Shown here one piece after another: positions 26,019 through 33,664 of a stretch of 64,000 nucleotides of DNA. The stretch lies in NCBI RefSeq assembly GCF_001955715.1, contig NZ_CP019239.1, positions 3,100,001 through 3,164,000 of the forward strand, written 5' to 3'. The notes under the pieces were generated by a model, which was not told where the DNA came from, ran no database searches, and was given only the letters and a program-made list of their open reading frames with translations. Source of the stretch: Rhodoferax saidenbachensis (GTDB taxonomy: Bacteria > Pseudomonadota > Gammaproteobacteria > Burkholderiales > Burkholderiaceae_C). Position numbers and translations under genes: made by a program. How positions within the stretch are numbered: the stretch's first letter is position 1; each line of letters opens with the position of its first letter.

Positions 26019-26669
26019 TCAAAAGATGTACATAAAGTTGGCACGCGCTTGCTGCGCGTTGTTAACGCCTAGCTCCACGAAGTAGCGGTTGTGGATGAGG
26101 CGCAGCATGGGCGTGACCTCGGTCTTGTCAGACAGGCCCTTCATGCGCCGCACCTCCACAATGAACCAGGGCTGCGTCTCGTCGTAGTCCACCTCGTAGA
26201 AGGAGAAGCCCAGCCGCGCGGCGGCAAAGTCGTGGTTCAGGCCCTCGGCCCGGTACAAGCGCCCATACAGCGAGGCGTAGACGCGGGTAGTCTCGTAGTC
26301 CACCTGGATGCCCGGTGCGGCCAGTGTCTTGGCACCCGCAAAGTCATTACCCGTGACGCTGCCCACACCGCCTATGAACCAGATGTTGGCCTGGGCCTCG
26401 GGCAGGTTCCAGCGCTTCACCAGGTGGGTGTAGGTGACTTCTGCCACATCGCGGGTCAGGGTCTCGTCGTCTGAGCGCATCTTCAGCGCCGATGCACCAA
26501 TAGCATCGCGCGGCGTCAGCGCGTAGTTGACCAGCACCTCCTGCCAGTTGGGGCTGAGGTCGCCCATGGTCATCCAGCTGTCCTTGAAACCCATGGGCGC
26601 GGCCTGCGCCGTGCCGGCCAAGCCCGCCAGCAGCAGCGCCAGCCCAACCGCCAGAGCGGTGCGCTTCAT
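26019..26669 (-). CDS. Exported beta-rich protein of unknown function in a metal operon
   Basis: 216 residues with a signal peptide (ending AQA-AP). The mature part has many short amphipathic strands and ends in '...ANFMYIF', a C-terminal Phe typical of outer-membrane barrels. 'VTYTHLVKRWNLPEAQANIWFIGGVG' and 'LGFSFYEVDYDETQPWFIVEVRR' look like barrel hairpins. No family recognised. Its place between CusF-like and MerP-like genes (4-bp overlap with the first) suggests a role in metal export or sensing. Confidence 0.7.
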   Translation of the reverse strand: MKRTALAVGLALLLAGLAGTAQAAPMGFKDSWMTMGDLSPNWQEVLVNYALTPRDAIGASALKMRSDDETLTRDVAEVTYTHLVKRWNLPEAQANIWFIGGVGSVTGNDFAGAKTLAAPGIQVDYETTRVYASLYGRLYRAEGLNHDFAAARLGFSFYEVDYDETQPWFIVEVRRMKGLSDKTEVTPMLRLIHNRYFVELGVNNAQQARANFMYIF

Positions 26670-26959
26670 TGCACAGGCTCCAGCGCATCAACCATCAGGT
26701 GGTCGTCCTGCATGGCCACGGTAAAGCGCACCTTTTGGCCCACTTTCAGCCCCTGCAGGCGCTCGGGCTGTATGACCTTGAAGGGCATGGTCATGGCTTC
26801 CATGCGGATGCTTTTGATGCGTGCATGCTGCAGCGTGATGCGCGCTTTGTCAGGTTCCACTTTGACGACGCGGCCACGCACCCATTCGACATCGGCCCAG
26901 GCCGTACCGGCGCAGACCAGCGCCGTTGCAAATATCCAGTGTTTCACTGTTCTCTCCAT
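26666..26959 (-). CDS. CusF-like periplasmic copper-binding protein
   Basis: 97 residues: signal peptide (ending TAWA) and a small OB-fold domain. 'RGRVVKVEPDKARITLQHARI', then 'RMEAMTMPFKV' carrying the Met-x-Met motif used by CusF to bind Cu(I)/Ag(I), then 'LKVGQKVRFTV'. ATG 26959 is the start consistent with the signal peptide. No CusCBA efflux pump is next to it. Confidence 0.88.
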   Translation of the reverse strand: MERTVKHWIFATALVCAGTAWADVEWVRGRVVKVEPDKARITLQHARIKSIRMEAMTMPFKVIQPERLQGLKVGQKVRFTVAMQDDHLMVDALEPVQ

Positions 26960-27020
26960 CTTCGTGCCGCAAGGGCACTGATACACAGCGCCTGCTAATG
27001 GCAGACGCACTGAGGCTGTG

Positions 27021-27410
27021 TCAGATGAAGAATTGGGGAGGTTTGGTGTCGCGCGGCAGATCAGCGCTGGCCAAGGGCTGGACGCGGTAGACCGGCGGGG
27101 CCATTGGCGTAGCTACCGGGGGGATGGGCACAGGCACCGCGTGTGCGGTCAACCCCATGCAGAGCTGGCAGGATTTGCAGACCTTGGTGTTTTGCGCCGG
27201 GTCTTGCCCAGTGCTGGCCTTGCCCTGCGCGAGCATGGGGCAGTCGGCAGGCATGGCCGCCATGCCATCACCGGCCACCGCCTGCGACACGTTCCCGGCA
27301 CCCATGGCCGAAGACATCTGCTCCACCGCCCAGCCACGGGCGGGCAGGATCAGGATGATGAGGATCAGAAGAAGGCGTTTCACGGCAGGAATGGTAACGG
27401 TGCGGCGCAT
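27021..27410 (-). CDS. Small exported Met/Cys-rich protein of unknown function
   Basis: 129 residues. Signal peptide (VKRLLLILIILILPARGWA), then a Met/Cys-rich stretch including 'AMPADCPMLAQG' and 'KVCKSCQLCMG' (a CxxCxxC cluster) and a Pro-rich tail ending KPPQFFI. Proteins of this kind commonly lead copper operons. First gene of the minus-strand operon. Metal binding is inferred from the Cys/Met pattern. Confidence 0.65.
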   Translation of the reverse strand: MRRTVTIPAVKRLLLILIILILPARGWAVEQMSSAMGAGNVSQAVAGDGMAAMPADCPMLAQGKASTGQDPAQNTKVCKSCQLCMGLTAHAVPVPIPPVATPMAPPVYRVQPLASADLPRDTKPPQFFI

Positions 27411-27449
27411 AACTTGCCGGATAGAGGCCATTCCCGGCCCATTGGTTCC

Positions 27450-27468
27450 CCATTTTTCTGAAAAATGG
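27450..27468. promoter_or_regulatory. Perfect palindrome in a divergent promoter gap
   Basis: CCATTTTT-CTG-AAAAATGG, 8-bp arms, in the 76-bp gap between the metal operon (start 27410) and the alkyltransferase gene (start 27487). Could be an operator for the metal operon; no regulator gene is adjacent. Confidence 0.45.
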
Positions 27469-27486
27469 CATTATGGGAAGTCAGCC

Positions 27487-28035
27487 ATGCCCACACTCGC
27501 CTACGCCCTCTTCCCCACGCCGCTTGGCTACTGCGGCATTGCCTGGGGTGCGCAGGGGCTGACCGGCGTGCAACTGCCGGAAGCCAACGAAGCCGCGACC
27601 CGCGCACGCATGGCCAAACGTTTCCCGCAATGCGGTGAGGGCGAACCACCGCCCGATGTACGTGTGGCAATCACCGCCATCACCGCGCTGCTGGACGGCA
27701 AACCCACCGAACCGACCGACCTCAGTGACCTGGTGCTGGACATGGACGGCGTGCCGCCCTTTCACCAGCGCGTGTACACATTGGCGCGTGGCATACCACC
27801 GGGCGAGACGTTGACCTATGGCGAAATGGCGCGCCTGCTGGGCGAACCTGGTGCGGCGCGCGCCGTGGGCCAGGCGCTGGGTGCCAACCCGTTTGCGCCC
27901 GTGGTGCCCTGCCACCGCATACTGGCCGCGAATGGCCGCTCGGGCGGTTTCTCGGCACCCGGCGGTGTGGACACCAAACTGCGCATGCTACTGACCGAGC
28001 GTGCGCGCTTCAACGGGCCGGGTTTGTTCGACTAA
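27487..28035 (+). CDS. ogt: Methylated-DNA--protein-cysteine methyltransferase
   Basis: 182 residues. Contains the active-site 'PCHR' (Cys142) with 'GETLTYGEMARLLGEPGAARAVGQALGANP' (helix-turn-helix and asparagine hinge) before it. It removes O6-alkyl groups from guanine in a suicide reaction. No Ada regulatory domain, so the constitutive Ogt type. Confidence 0.93.
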   Translation: MPTLAYALFPTPLGYCGIAWGAQGLTGVQLPEANEAATRARMAKRFPQCGEGEPPPDVRVAITAITALLDGKPTEPTDLSDLVLDMDGVPPFHQRVYTLARGIPPGETLTYGEMARLLGEPGAARAVGQALGANPFAPVVPCHRILAANGRSGGFSAPGGVDTKLRMLLTERARFNGPGLFD

Positions 28036-28050
28036 CGCTTGATCGACTCA

Positions 28051-28175
28051 ATCCGTTCGCGTTGAGCTTGGCCTGTCTGAGCTTGACGAAGGGCGAAACG
28101 CTGCCCTGAAAAATCAAGGACTTGCTGAAGGCTTCGACAGGCTCAGCCCGAACGGGGTTACTTATTCAGCGTGCT
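28051..28175 (-). repeat. REP-like double hairpin immediately after a lipoprotein stop codon
   Basis: Two REP cores in inverted orientation: a decayed CCGTTCGCGTTGAGCTTG on the left and an intact CTTCGACAGGCTCAGCCCG on the right. Measured from the minus-strand lipoprotein gene (stop at 28176-28178), the hairpin begins 20 nt after the stop, as at 3068-3127 and 12587-12658. Confidence 0.85.
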
Positions 28176-28859
28176 CTAAGGGGATGGAGTTTTGGGCGCG
28201 GTCTGCAGCACCAGATCTATCCGGCGCTGCAAACGTGCAGCACCTTCTTTATCACCCGCCGTCTGCGCCGCCTGCAGTTGTACACCCAGCCAGGCCAGCA
28301 AGGGGCGGCGCCAGCCCTGGTTGGATGCTGTGTCTGTTGCCACCACCACATCCTGCGGCGCCAGGCGCCGGGCCTGCAGCAGCGCACCGGCAGCCACCAG
28401 ACGCGACAACGGGTCTTCGATGGCGGACAACACGCTGGTAGCGCCCTGCCCTGTGGTTTGCACCACGGCACGGTGTTGTGGGGGCAGCAGTGCGGCGTCG
28501 ATACCCGTCCAGCGGCCATTCAGGAAAGTGGCGTAGGCCTTTTCACTGGCCGCTGCATCCTGTGCCAGCGGCTGGTAGCCCGCGCAGTTGTCAAACTCCA
28601 GGCTCGCCACGCGGGTGGCGCAGCGTGTGAGTTCAGCCCGTGCGGCCAGGTCGGTGCGGCCGGTACTGGCGATCTCGGCTTTGGCGCGGTTGAATTCAAA
28701 ATCTGCCAGGCGCGTATTGCCGCTCAGATAGGCAGCTGTGTAACCCTTGAGCGCGGCAAAGGCATTGGCCTGCCAGTCGGGTGCGGGGGGTGGGCCACCG
28801 GCGCAGGCGGTCAACAAAGCCACACTGGCGCAAAGCGAAACAAGTGGCAGGTTTCTCAT
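28176..28859 (-). CDS. Lipoprotein linked to an MCE transport set
   Basis: 227 residues with lipobox 'LLTACAGG' (Cys near residue 19). The mature part is helical and Ala-rich. No clear match to PqiC/YmbA. The gene overlaps the MCE-protein gene by 4 bp, so it probably works with it in the envelope; function otherwise unknown. Confidence 0.7.
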   Translation of the reverse strand: MRNLPLVSLCASVALLTACAGGPPPAPDWQANAFAALKGYTAAYLSGNTRLADFEFNRAKAEIASTGRTDLAARAELTRCATRVASLEFDNCAGYQPLAQDAAASEKAYATFLNGRWTGIDAALLPPQHRAVVQTTGQGATSVLSAIEDPLSRLVAAGALLQARRLAPQDVVVATDTASNQGWRRPLLAWLGVQLQAAQTAGDKEGAARLQRRIDLVLQTAPKTPSP

Positions 28860-29803
28860 GGCAGCTTGATCTCGGTGTCGCGGGCAAACGGCCATTTGCG
28901 GTTGACCTCGTCCACCAACTGGTTGACCTTGCGCAGGCTCACTTCCACCTCGGCACGCAAGGCGCCCAGGTCGGCGCTGGCCATACGGGCATTGGCGCCC
29001 ACGGCCTGGGCCTCCACCAGCACGGCGTCCACCTTTTGCAGACTGGCACGCGCATCGGTCAGCACCAGCGTGAGCTGGTTGACGGCGGCCTGGGTGCCGT
29101 CGAACACACCGCCCTGGCCATTGAGGCGTTGGTCCGTGCGGGCCAAGAGCGCGTTCGTGCGGTCCAGCGTGGCGATGATCTTTTTGGCGTTGTCTTCACT
29201 GCCCAGCAGACCGGTGAGCATGCCGTAACGGCCACTTAGGCGTTCGGTCACGGTACTCAGGTGGGCCAGTGTGGTGTTGATGCTGGATTCGGCGCCAGTC
29301 ATGGCCTCCAGGTTTTCCAGCACGGCACGGGTGGATGCCACCAGACGCGGGATTTCGGCGCTGGTATCACCCTCCAGCACCACGCGTTCAGAGTCGGGTG
29401 GCAGCGGCGGGTCGGTCAGAATGCCGGAGAAGGCGCGGATGCGCGTGTCACCCACCACGCCGCGCTCCATGGTGAAGATGCTGGAGGTGCGCAGCCAGCG
29501 CGCGTCTTTGCGCGGCACATCAATCACGATGCGGACCTTGCCGTCTTCCGCCAGCTCGATACGCTGCACACGGCCAATCGGGAAGCCCGAGAAGGTGAGG
29601 TCCATGCCGACGATCACGCCTTCGGAATCATTGGCCACCAGCACCAGACGCTGCGTGCTCTCAAACACACCGCGCGCATACATCACATAGGCCAGAAAGC
29701 CGCACACCAGCAGACCGATGAGCACCAGCAGCAGCAAGGCGCGGCGCTCCACCCGGGCGATGGGCTCGGGAGTGGGTGGTGGTGTTTGGGGTGTAGCTTG
29801 CAT
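28856..29803 (-). CDS. MCE-domain (MlaD-like) substrate-binding protein
   Basis: 315 residues. One N-terminal membrane helix (about 22-45), an MCE domain ('GMDLTFSGFPIGRVQRIEL', residues ~65-85), and a long alpha-helical C-terminal region. MCE proteins form hexameric rings or tubes carrying lipids between membranes. Operon order permease-MCE-lipoprotein. No ATP-binding subunit is in the operon. Confidence 0.88.
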   Translation of the reverse strand: MQATPQTPPPTPEPIARVERRALLLLVLIGLLVCGFLAYVMYARGVFESTQRLVLVANDSEGVIVGMDLTFSGFPIGRVQRIELAEDGKVRIVIDVPRKDARWLRTSSIFTMERGVVGDTRIRAFSGILTDPPLPPDSERVVLEGDTSAEIPRLVASTRAVLENLEAMTGAESSINTTLAHLSTVTERLSGRYGMLTGLLGSEDNAKKIIATLDRTNALLARTDQRLNGQGGVFDGTQAAVNQLTLVLTDARASLQKVDAVLVEAQAVGANARMASADLGALRAEVEVSLRKVNQLVDEVNRKWPFARDTEIKLP

Positions 29804-29809
29804 GCGGTT

Positions 29810-30595
29810 CTAAATGTATCGGACGGTCAGGAAAGCGGCTTCGATCAGCAACAGTACCAAAAACAGGCGCACTGCGCCGGGTTGCACCGTGCTGTCCCGC
29901 ACGGGCACACGACGGGCCTCCACACTGGCTGCCAAGGGCACCAGGGCCACGGCCAGGCTGAAACCCACGGCCTTGAGCACAAACGTCAACGTGGTGAACA
30001 GGTCAAACACTTGCCCCACAGTGCGGGTATAGCCCTGCAGTCCCCACAGCGTGAAACCATGCACACTCAAATACGCCAGCACCAGCGCAATCGCACTGCT
30101 GACCATGGCCAGCGCCAGCACCGAAAACGCGTCGGCCAGCGCACGTGGCATCAGCGCGGTGCGCAGCTCGTGCAGACCCAGCCGCTCTGCGTTACCCACC
30201 TGGGGTGCCGCACCGGCGTTGAAGGCCAGCCCCGCGCGCAGCGCGACATACAGGGCAGCGGCGAGCGGAATCAGCTCCAGCACCAGCACACGCACCACCA
30301 TCTGCAGCGCGTAGTGCGAGAGCCCGTAGCTCAGCGCCGTGACCAACACGATGCGAATCAGCACCAGGCTCAACAGGGCCGACAGCACGGTGAACCAAGG
30401 CAGCACCTGCCAGGTGCTGGTGTACATATGCCGCGACAGCGTGACGCGGCTGGTGCGGTCGTAGCTGGAAGGTGACAGAGCCAGCACCATCACCATGGCC
30501 GAAAAATGCAACAGGTGCCACCAGCTCAGCGCGCCCCGCAGCACGGCCCGGCCCCAGGCGTGGGGCGCAAGGTGCAGCGGCGAGTTGGGCGTCAT
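29810..30595 (-). CDS. MlaE-type ABC permease
   Basis: 261 residues with about five hydrophobic segments. 'LIRIVLVTALSYGLSHYALQMVVRVLVLELIPLAAALYVALRAGLAF' matches the MlaE permease core, though weakly. Predicted to form the inner-membrane part of a lipid transporter with the downstream MCE protein (6 bp away). The partner ATPase must come from elsewhere or be missing. Confidence 0.8.
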   Translation of the reverse strand: MTPNSPLHLAPHAWGRAVLRGALSWWHLLHFSAMVMVLALSPSSYDRTSRVTLSRHMYTSTWQVLPWFTVLSALLSLVLIRIVLVTALSYGLSHYALQMVVRVLVLELIPLAAALYVALRAGLAFNAGAAPQVGNAERLGLHELRTALMPRALADAFSVLALAMVSSAIALVLAYLSVHGFTLWGLQGYTRTVGQVFDLFTTLTFVLKAVGFSLAVALVPLAASVEARRVPVRDSTVQPGAVRLFLVLLLIEAAFLTVRYI

Positions 30596-30618
30596 GGGCC
30601 CATGATAGTGCGCAATTT

Positions 30619-30648
30619 ATTTCACACCGATTCAGGTAGATTTCACAC
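30619..30648 (+). promoter_or_regulatory. Direct repeat upstream of the hydroxyacid dehydrogenase
   Basis: ATTTCACAC at 30619-30627 and again at 30640-30648, exactly 21 bases (two helical turns) apart, about 50 bases before the start at 30699. Could be a tandem activator or repressor site; unproven. Confidence 0.35.
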
Positions 30649-30698
30649 ACTAGGCCATGGACAACCCCTACCATGGCCCGCATTCTCTGGAGATTTGC

Positions 30699-31844
30699 AT
30701 GCCCGTCATTACCAATATCGAAGACCTTCGCGTTCTGGCCAAAAAGCGGGTGCCCCGCATGTTCTACGACTACGCCGATTCCGGCTCGTGGACCGAGGGC
30801 ACCTACCGCGCCAATTCCGAAGACTTCCAGAAGATCAAGCTGCGCCAGCGCGTGGCCGTGAACATGGAAAACCGCAGCACCGCCACCCAGATGGTGGGCG
30901 TGGACGCGAAGATGCCCGTGAGCATTGCCCCCGTGGGCCTGACCGGCATGCAGCATGCCGATGGCGAAATCCACGCGGCGCGTGCGGCGGAGAAGTTTGG
31001 CATTCCGTTCACGTTGTCCACCATGAGCATCTGCTCCATGGAAGACGTGGCGCGCAATACCCAGGCGCCGTTCTGGTTTCAGTTGTACATGATGCGCGAC
31101 CGTGCCGCCATGGTGAAGATGATGGAGCGCGCCCGCGCCGTGCGCTGCAGTGCGCTGGTGCTCACGCTGGACTTGCAGGTGATTGGCCAGCGCCACAAGG
31201 ACCTGAAAAACGGCCTGACCGCCCCGCCCCGCCCGACGATTGCCAACATCATCAATCTGGCCACCAAGCCACGCTGGTGCCTGGGGATGCTGGGCACGCG
31301 CCGGCATACGTTTGGCAATCTGGTCGGCCATGTGGAGGCGGTGAGCGACATGTCGTCATTGGCGGCGTGGACCAATGAACAGTTTGACCCGCGCCTGTCC
31401 TGGCCCGATGTGGAATGGGTCAAGCAGCAATGGGGCGGCAAGCTGATCCTCAAAGGCATTCAGGATGTGGAAGACGCCATCCTGGCCGTGAAGAGCGGTG
31501 CCGATGCGATTGTGGTGAGCAACCACGGTGGGCGCCAACTCGATGGCGCACCCAGCAGTATCTCGGCCCTCCCCGCCATCGTCGCCGCAGTCGGTGACAA
31601 GGTGGAAGTGTGGATGGACGGTGGCATCCGCAGCGGGCAGGATGTGCTCAAGGCCTGGGCGCTGGGCGCACGCGGCACCATGATTGGCCGTGCCATGGTC
31701 TATGGCCTGGGTGCGATGGGCGAAGCGGGTGTGACCAAAGCGCTGCAGGTCATCCACAAGGAACTGGACGTGACCATGGCCTTTTGCGGCCACACCAATA
31801 TTCAGAATGTGGATACGGGGATTTTGTTGGCTGGGACTTATTGA
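30699..31844 (+). CDS. FMN-dependent alpha-hydroxyacid dehydrogenase (L-lactate dehydrogenase type)
   Basis: 381 residues, TIM-barrel FMN enzyme. 'MFYDYADSGSWTEGTYRAN', active-site His in 'VVSNHGGRQLDG', FMN-binding 'DGGIRSGQDVLKA' and 'IGRAMVYGLGA'. It oxidises L-lactate or a related 2-hydroxyacid and passes electrons to the respiratory chain or oxygen. ATG 30699 is chosen over an ATG 42 bases upstream because of the family N-terminus. A fold-back element begins right after its stop. Confidence 0.9.
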   Translation: MPVITNIEDLRVLAKKRVPRMFYDYADSGSWTEGTYRANSEDFQKIKLRQRVAVNMENRSTATQMVGVDAKMPVSIAPVGLTGMQHADGEIHAARAAEKFGIPFTLSTMSICSMEDVARNTQAPFWFQLYMMRDRAAMVKMMERARAVRCSALVLTLDLQVIGQRHKDLKNGLTAPPRPTIANIINLATKPRWCLGMLGTRRHTFGNLVGHVEAVSDMSSLAAWTNEQFDPRLSWPDVEWVKQQWGGKLILKGIQDVEDAILAVKSGADAIVVSNHGGRQLDGAPSSISALPAIVAAVGDKVEVWMDGGIRSGQDVLKAWALGARGTMIGRAMVYGLGAMGEAGVTKALQVIHKELDVTMAFCGHTNIQNVDTGILLAGTY

Positions 31845-31859
31845 GTTTTTTTGGGTTTT

Positions 31860-32346
31860 CCCTGCGGGGCACCTCGCTTTCCCCCAGCCCCCTCGCCCCG
31901 CCGGGCGAGGGGGAGCTTTAACAGCCGATTTGTGGGTTTGTCGCCAGATGCGGAATTACGGGGATGGGTTGCCACCGCTACTTCTCTCCACGGCCAAAGC
32001 ACGCGGTCGTAGTTGCATCCACCATGCAGACTCGGAACGGCTGGCGGCTGCGCCTGCCAGGATCGAGACATGGGCAAGGCTTCGACTGGCTCAGCCCGAA
32101 CGGAATATGTAAGGTAGCCGGCCTCTGACTCGCCCCTGGCAGGCGCAGCCGCCAGCGGTGCCGCACAGATTTCTCAGAGGCCGCCCCAACAGCCTCCACT
32201 GGCCGTGGAGAGAAGTAGCGGTGGCAACCTATGCAGGTAGCCCCTGTCCGAAGCGCAGAAGCCAAATCGGCTGTTAAGGCGCCCTTTCACCCCGGCGGGG
32301 GTGAAAGGGCGGGGGGATAGGGGGGGGGAAGCGAGGTGCTCCGCAG
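31860..32346. repeat. Fold-back element A (487 bp, nearly self-complementary)
   Basis: Imperfect inverted repeat over its full length. Perfect arm pairs: 31918-31932 with 32263-32277 (15 bp); 31967-31995 with 32201-32229 (29 bp); 32041-32060 with 32136-32155 (20 bp). Ends: CCCTGCGGGGCACCTCGC (31860-31877) with 32331-32346. Each arm also has its own hairpin: CCCCTCGCCC..GGGCGAGGGG on the left, CCCTTTCACC..GGTGAAAGGG on the right. The 75-base loop carries a REP-like core (32079-32102). No supported ORF. A second copy in inverse orientation is at 47257-47761. Both sit just after a stop codon. Confidence 0.9.
32079..32102. repeat. REP-like core in the loop of fold-back element A
   Basis: CTTCGACTGGCTCAGCCCG followed by AACGG; same REP family as elsewhere in the window. 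Confidence 0.7.
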
Positions 32347-32383
32347 AAAATAACACCAAAAAAGAACAAGCTATCCTCCCCCC

Positions 32384-33634
32384 ATGCCCTCCCCCATCCG
32401 CCGCATCGCCCACCTGGACATGGACGCTTTTTACGCGTCGGTGGAGCTGCTGCGTTACCCACAGCTCAAGGGGCTGCCGGTGGTGATTGGCGGGGGACGC
32501 CGTGCGCTGGACGATGCGCTGCGCGACGAGTACGCGGAACTGCCGCTGCACGAGATTCCGGTGTCGGCGTTCCCGCTGCTGAAAGACTACACCGGGCGTG
32601 GCGTGATCACCACCGCGACCTATGCTGCGCGGCAGTTTGGCGTGGGCTCGGCCATGGGCATGATGAAGGCGGCCAAGCTGTGCCCGCAGGCGATATTGCT
32701 GCCGGTGGACTTTGCGCAGTACCGCCACTACTCGCAGCGCTTCAAAACCATCATCACCGAGATTGCGCCGCTGATGGAGAACCGCGGTGTGGACGAGGTC
32801 TACATCGACTTCACCGATGTGCCCGGCGGCCAGCGCGAGGGCGGCCGCGTATTGGCGCGGCTAATACAGAAAGCGATTTTTGACGACACGGGCCTGACCT
32901 GTTCGGTGGGCGTGGCGCCCAACAAACTGCTGGCCAAGATGGCCAGCGAGTTCAACAAGCCCAACGGCATCGCCATCGTTTACGAGAGCGATCTGGAGAC
33001 CATGATCTGGCCCCTGGCCTGCCGCAAAATCAACGGCATAGGCCCCAAGGCCGACGCCAAGCTCAAAGGCCACGGTATAGAAACCATTGGCCAGCTGGCG
33101 GCCAAAGAGCTGCAATGGTTGATGGACACCTTTGGTCCACGCACCGGTGCCTGGATGTTTGATGTGTCCCACGGCCGCGACGACCGGCCCATCGTGCTGG
33201 AGAGTGAGCCGGTTTCCATCAGCCGCGAAACCTCGTTCGAGCGCGACCTGCATGCCGTGCGCGACAAGGCCGAGCTGGGCGCCATCTTCACGCGTCTGTG
33301 CGAACAACTGGCCGACGACCTGCAGCGCAAGGGGTATGTGGGAAAGACCATTGGCATCAAGATCAAGTACGAGGACTTCACCGCGGTCACGCGTGACATC
33401 ACGATAGAGCGCCACATAGACGACGCCAAAGAACTACGGCGTGTGGCGGGCCTGTGCCTGAAACGCGCACCGCTGCAGAAGAAGCTGCGCCTGCTGGGGG
33501 TGCGTATGGGGGCGCTGCTGAGTGCTGAAGAGGCTCTGAATTACAAGCAGAATAGGCCTCCAGCCCCCATGAATAGTGCGCAAGCAGCTATCGAATTGGA
33601 AGCATCTGGAGAGCGGACGGGCTGGCTTTTTTGA
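32384..33634 (+). CDS. dinB: DNA polymerase IV
   Basis: 416 residues, Y-family translesion polymerase. 'HLDMDAFYASVE' at residues 10-21, 'VDEVYIDFTD' with catalytic acids near 130-140, helix-hairpin-helix and little-finger domains. The C-terminus (NYKQNRPPAPMNSAQAAIEL...WLF) is largely encoded by a 60-bp repeat, and the usual beta-clamp-binding end is not obvious. No SOS box is seen in the 38 bases between fold-back element A and the start. Confidence 0.93.
   Translation: MPSPIRRIAHLDMDAFYASVELLRYPQLKGLPVVIGGGRRALDDALRDEYAELPLHEIPVSAFPLLKDYTGRGVITTATYAARQFGVGSAMGMMKAAKLCPQAILLPVDFAQYRHYSQRFKTIITEIAPLMENRGVDEVYIDFTDVPGGQREGGRVLARLIQKAIFDDTGLTCSVGVAPNKLLAKMASEFNKPNGIAIVYESDLETMIWPLACRKINGIGPKADAKLKGHGIETIGQLAAKELQWLMDTFGPRTGAWMFDVSHGRDDRPIVLESEPVSISRETSFERDLHAVRDKAELGAIFTRLCEQLADDLQRKGYVGKTIGIKIKYEDFTAVTRDITIERHIDDAKELRRVAGLCLKRAPLQKKLRLLGVRMGALLSAEEALNYKQNRPPAPMNSAQAAIELEASGERTGWLF
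33549..33603 (-). repeat. 60-bp dispersed repeat, copy 3 (dinB C-terminus)
   Basis: Reverse-orientation copy with GCGCAAGCAGCTATCGAATT and AATAGGCCTCCAGCCCCCAT. It supplies the last ~20 codons of dinB before the terminal GERTGWLF. Confidence 0.8.
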
Positions 33635-33664
33635 GGCCTTTCGTTCGTCTGTTTGTCTGAGCCC

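Noticed and set aside
28051..28175. CRISPR array or rho-independent terminator at the REP pair
   Set aside because: No regular repeat-spacer pattern and no T run after the stem; the sequence matches the dispersed REP family.
32174..32728. A 184-codon minus-strand frame crossing element A and the start of dinB
   Set aside because: Half of it is repeat sequence, half is antisense to dinB; no coding features.
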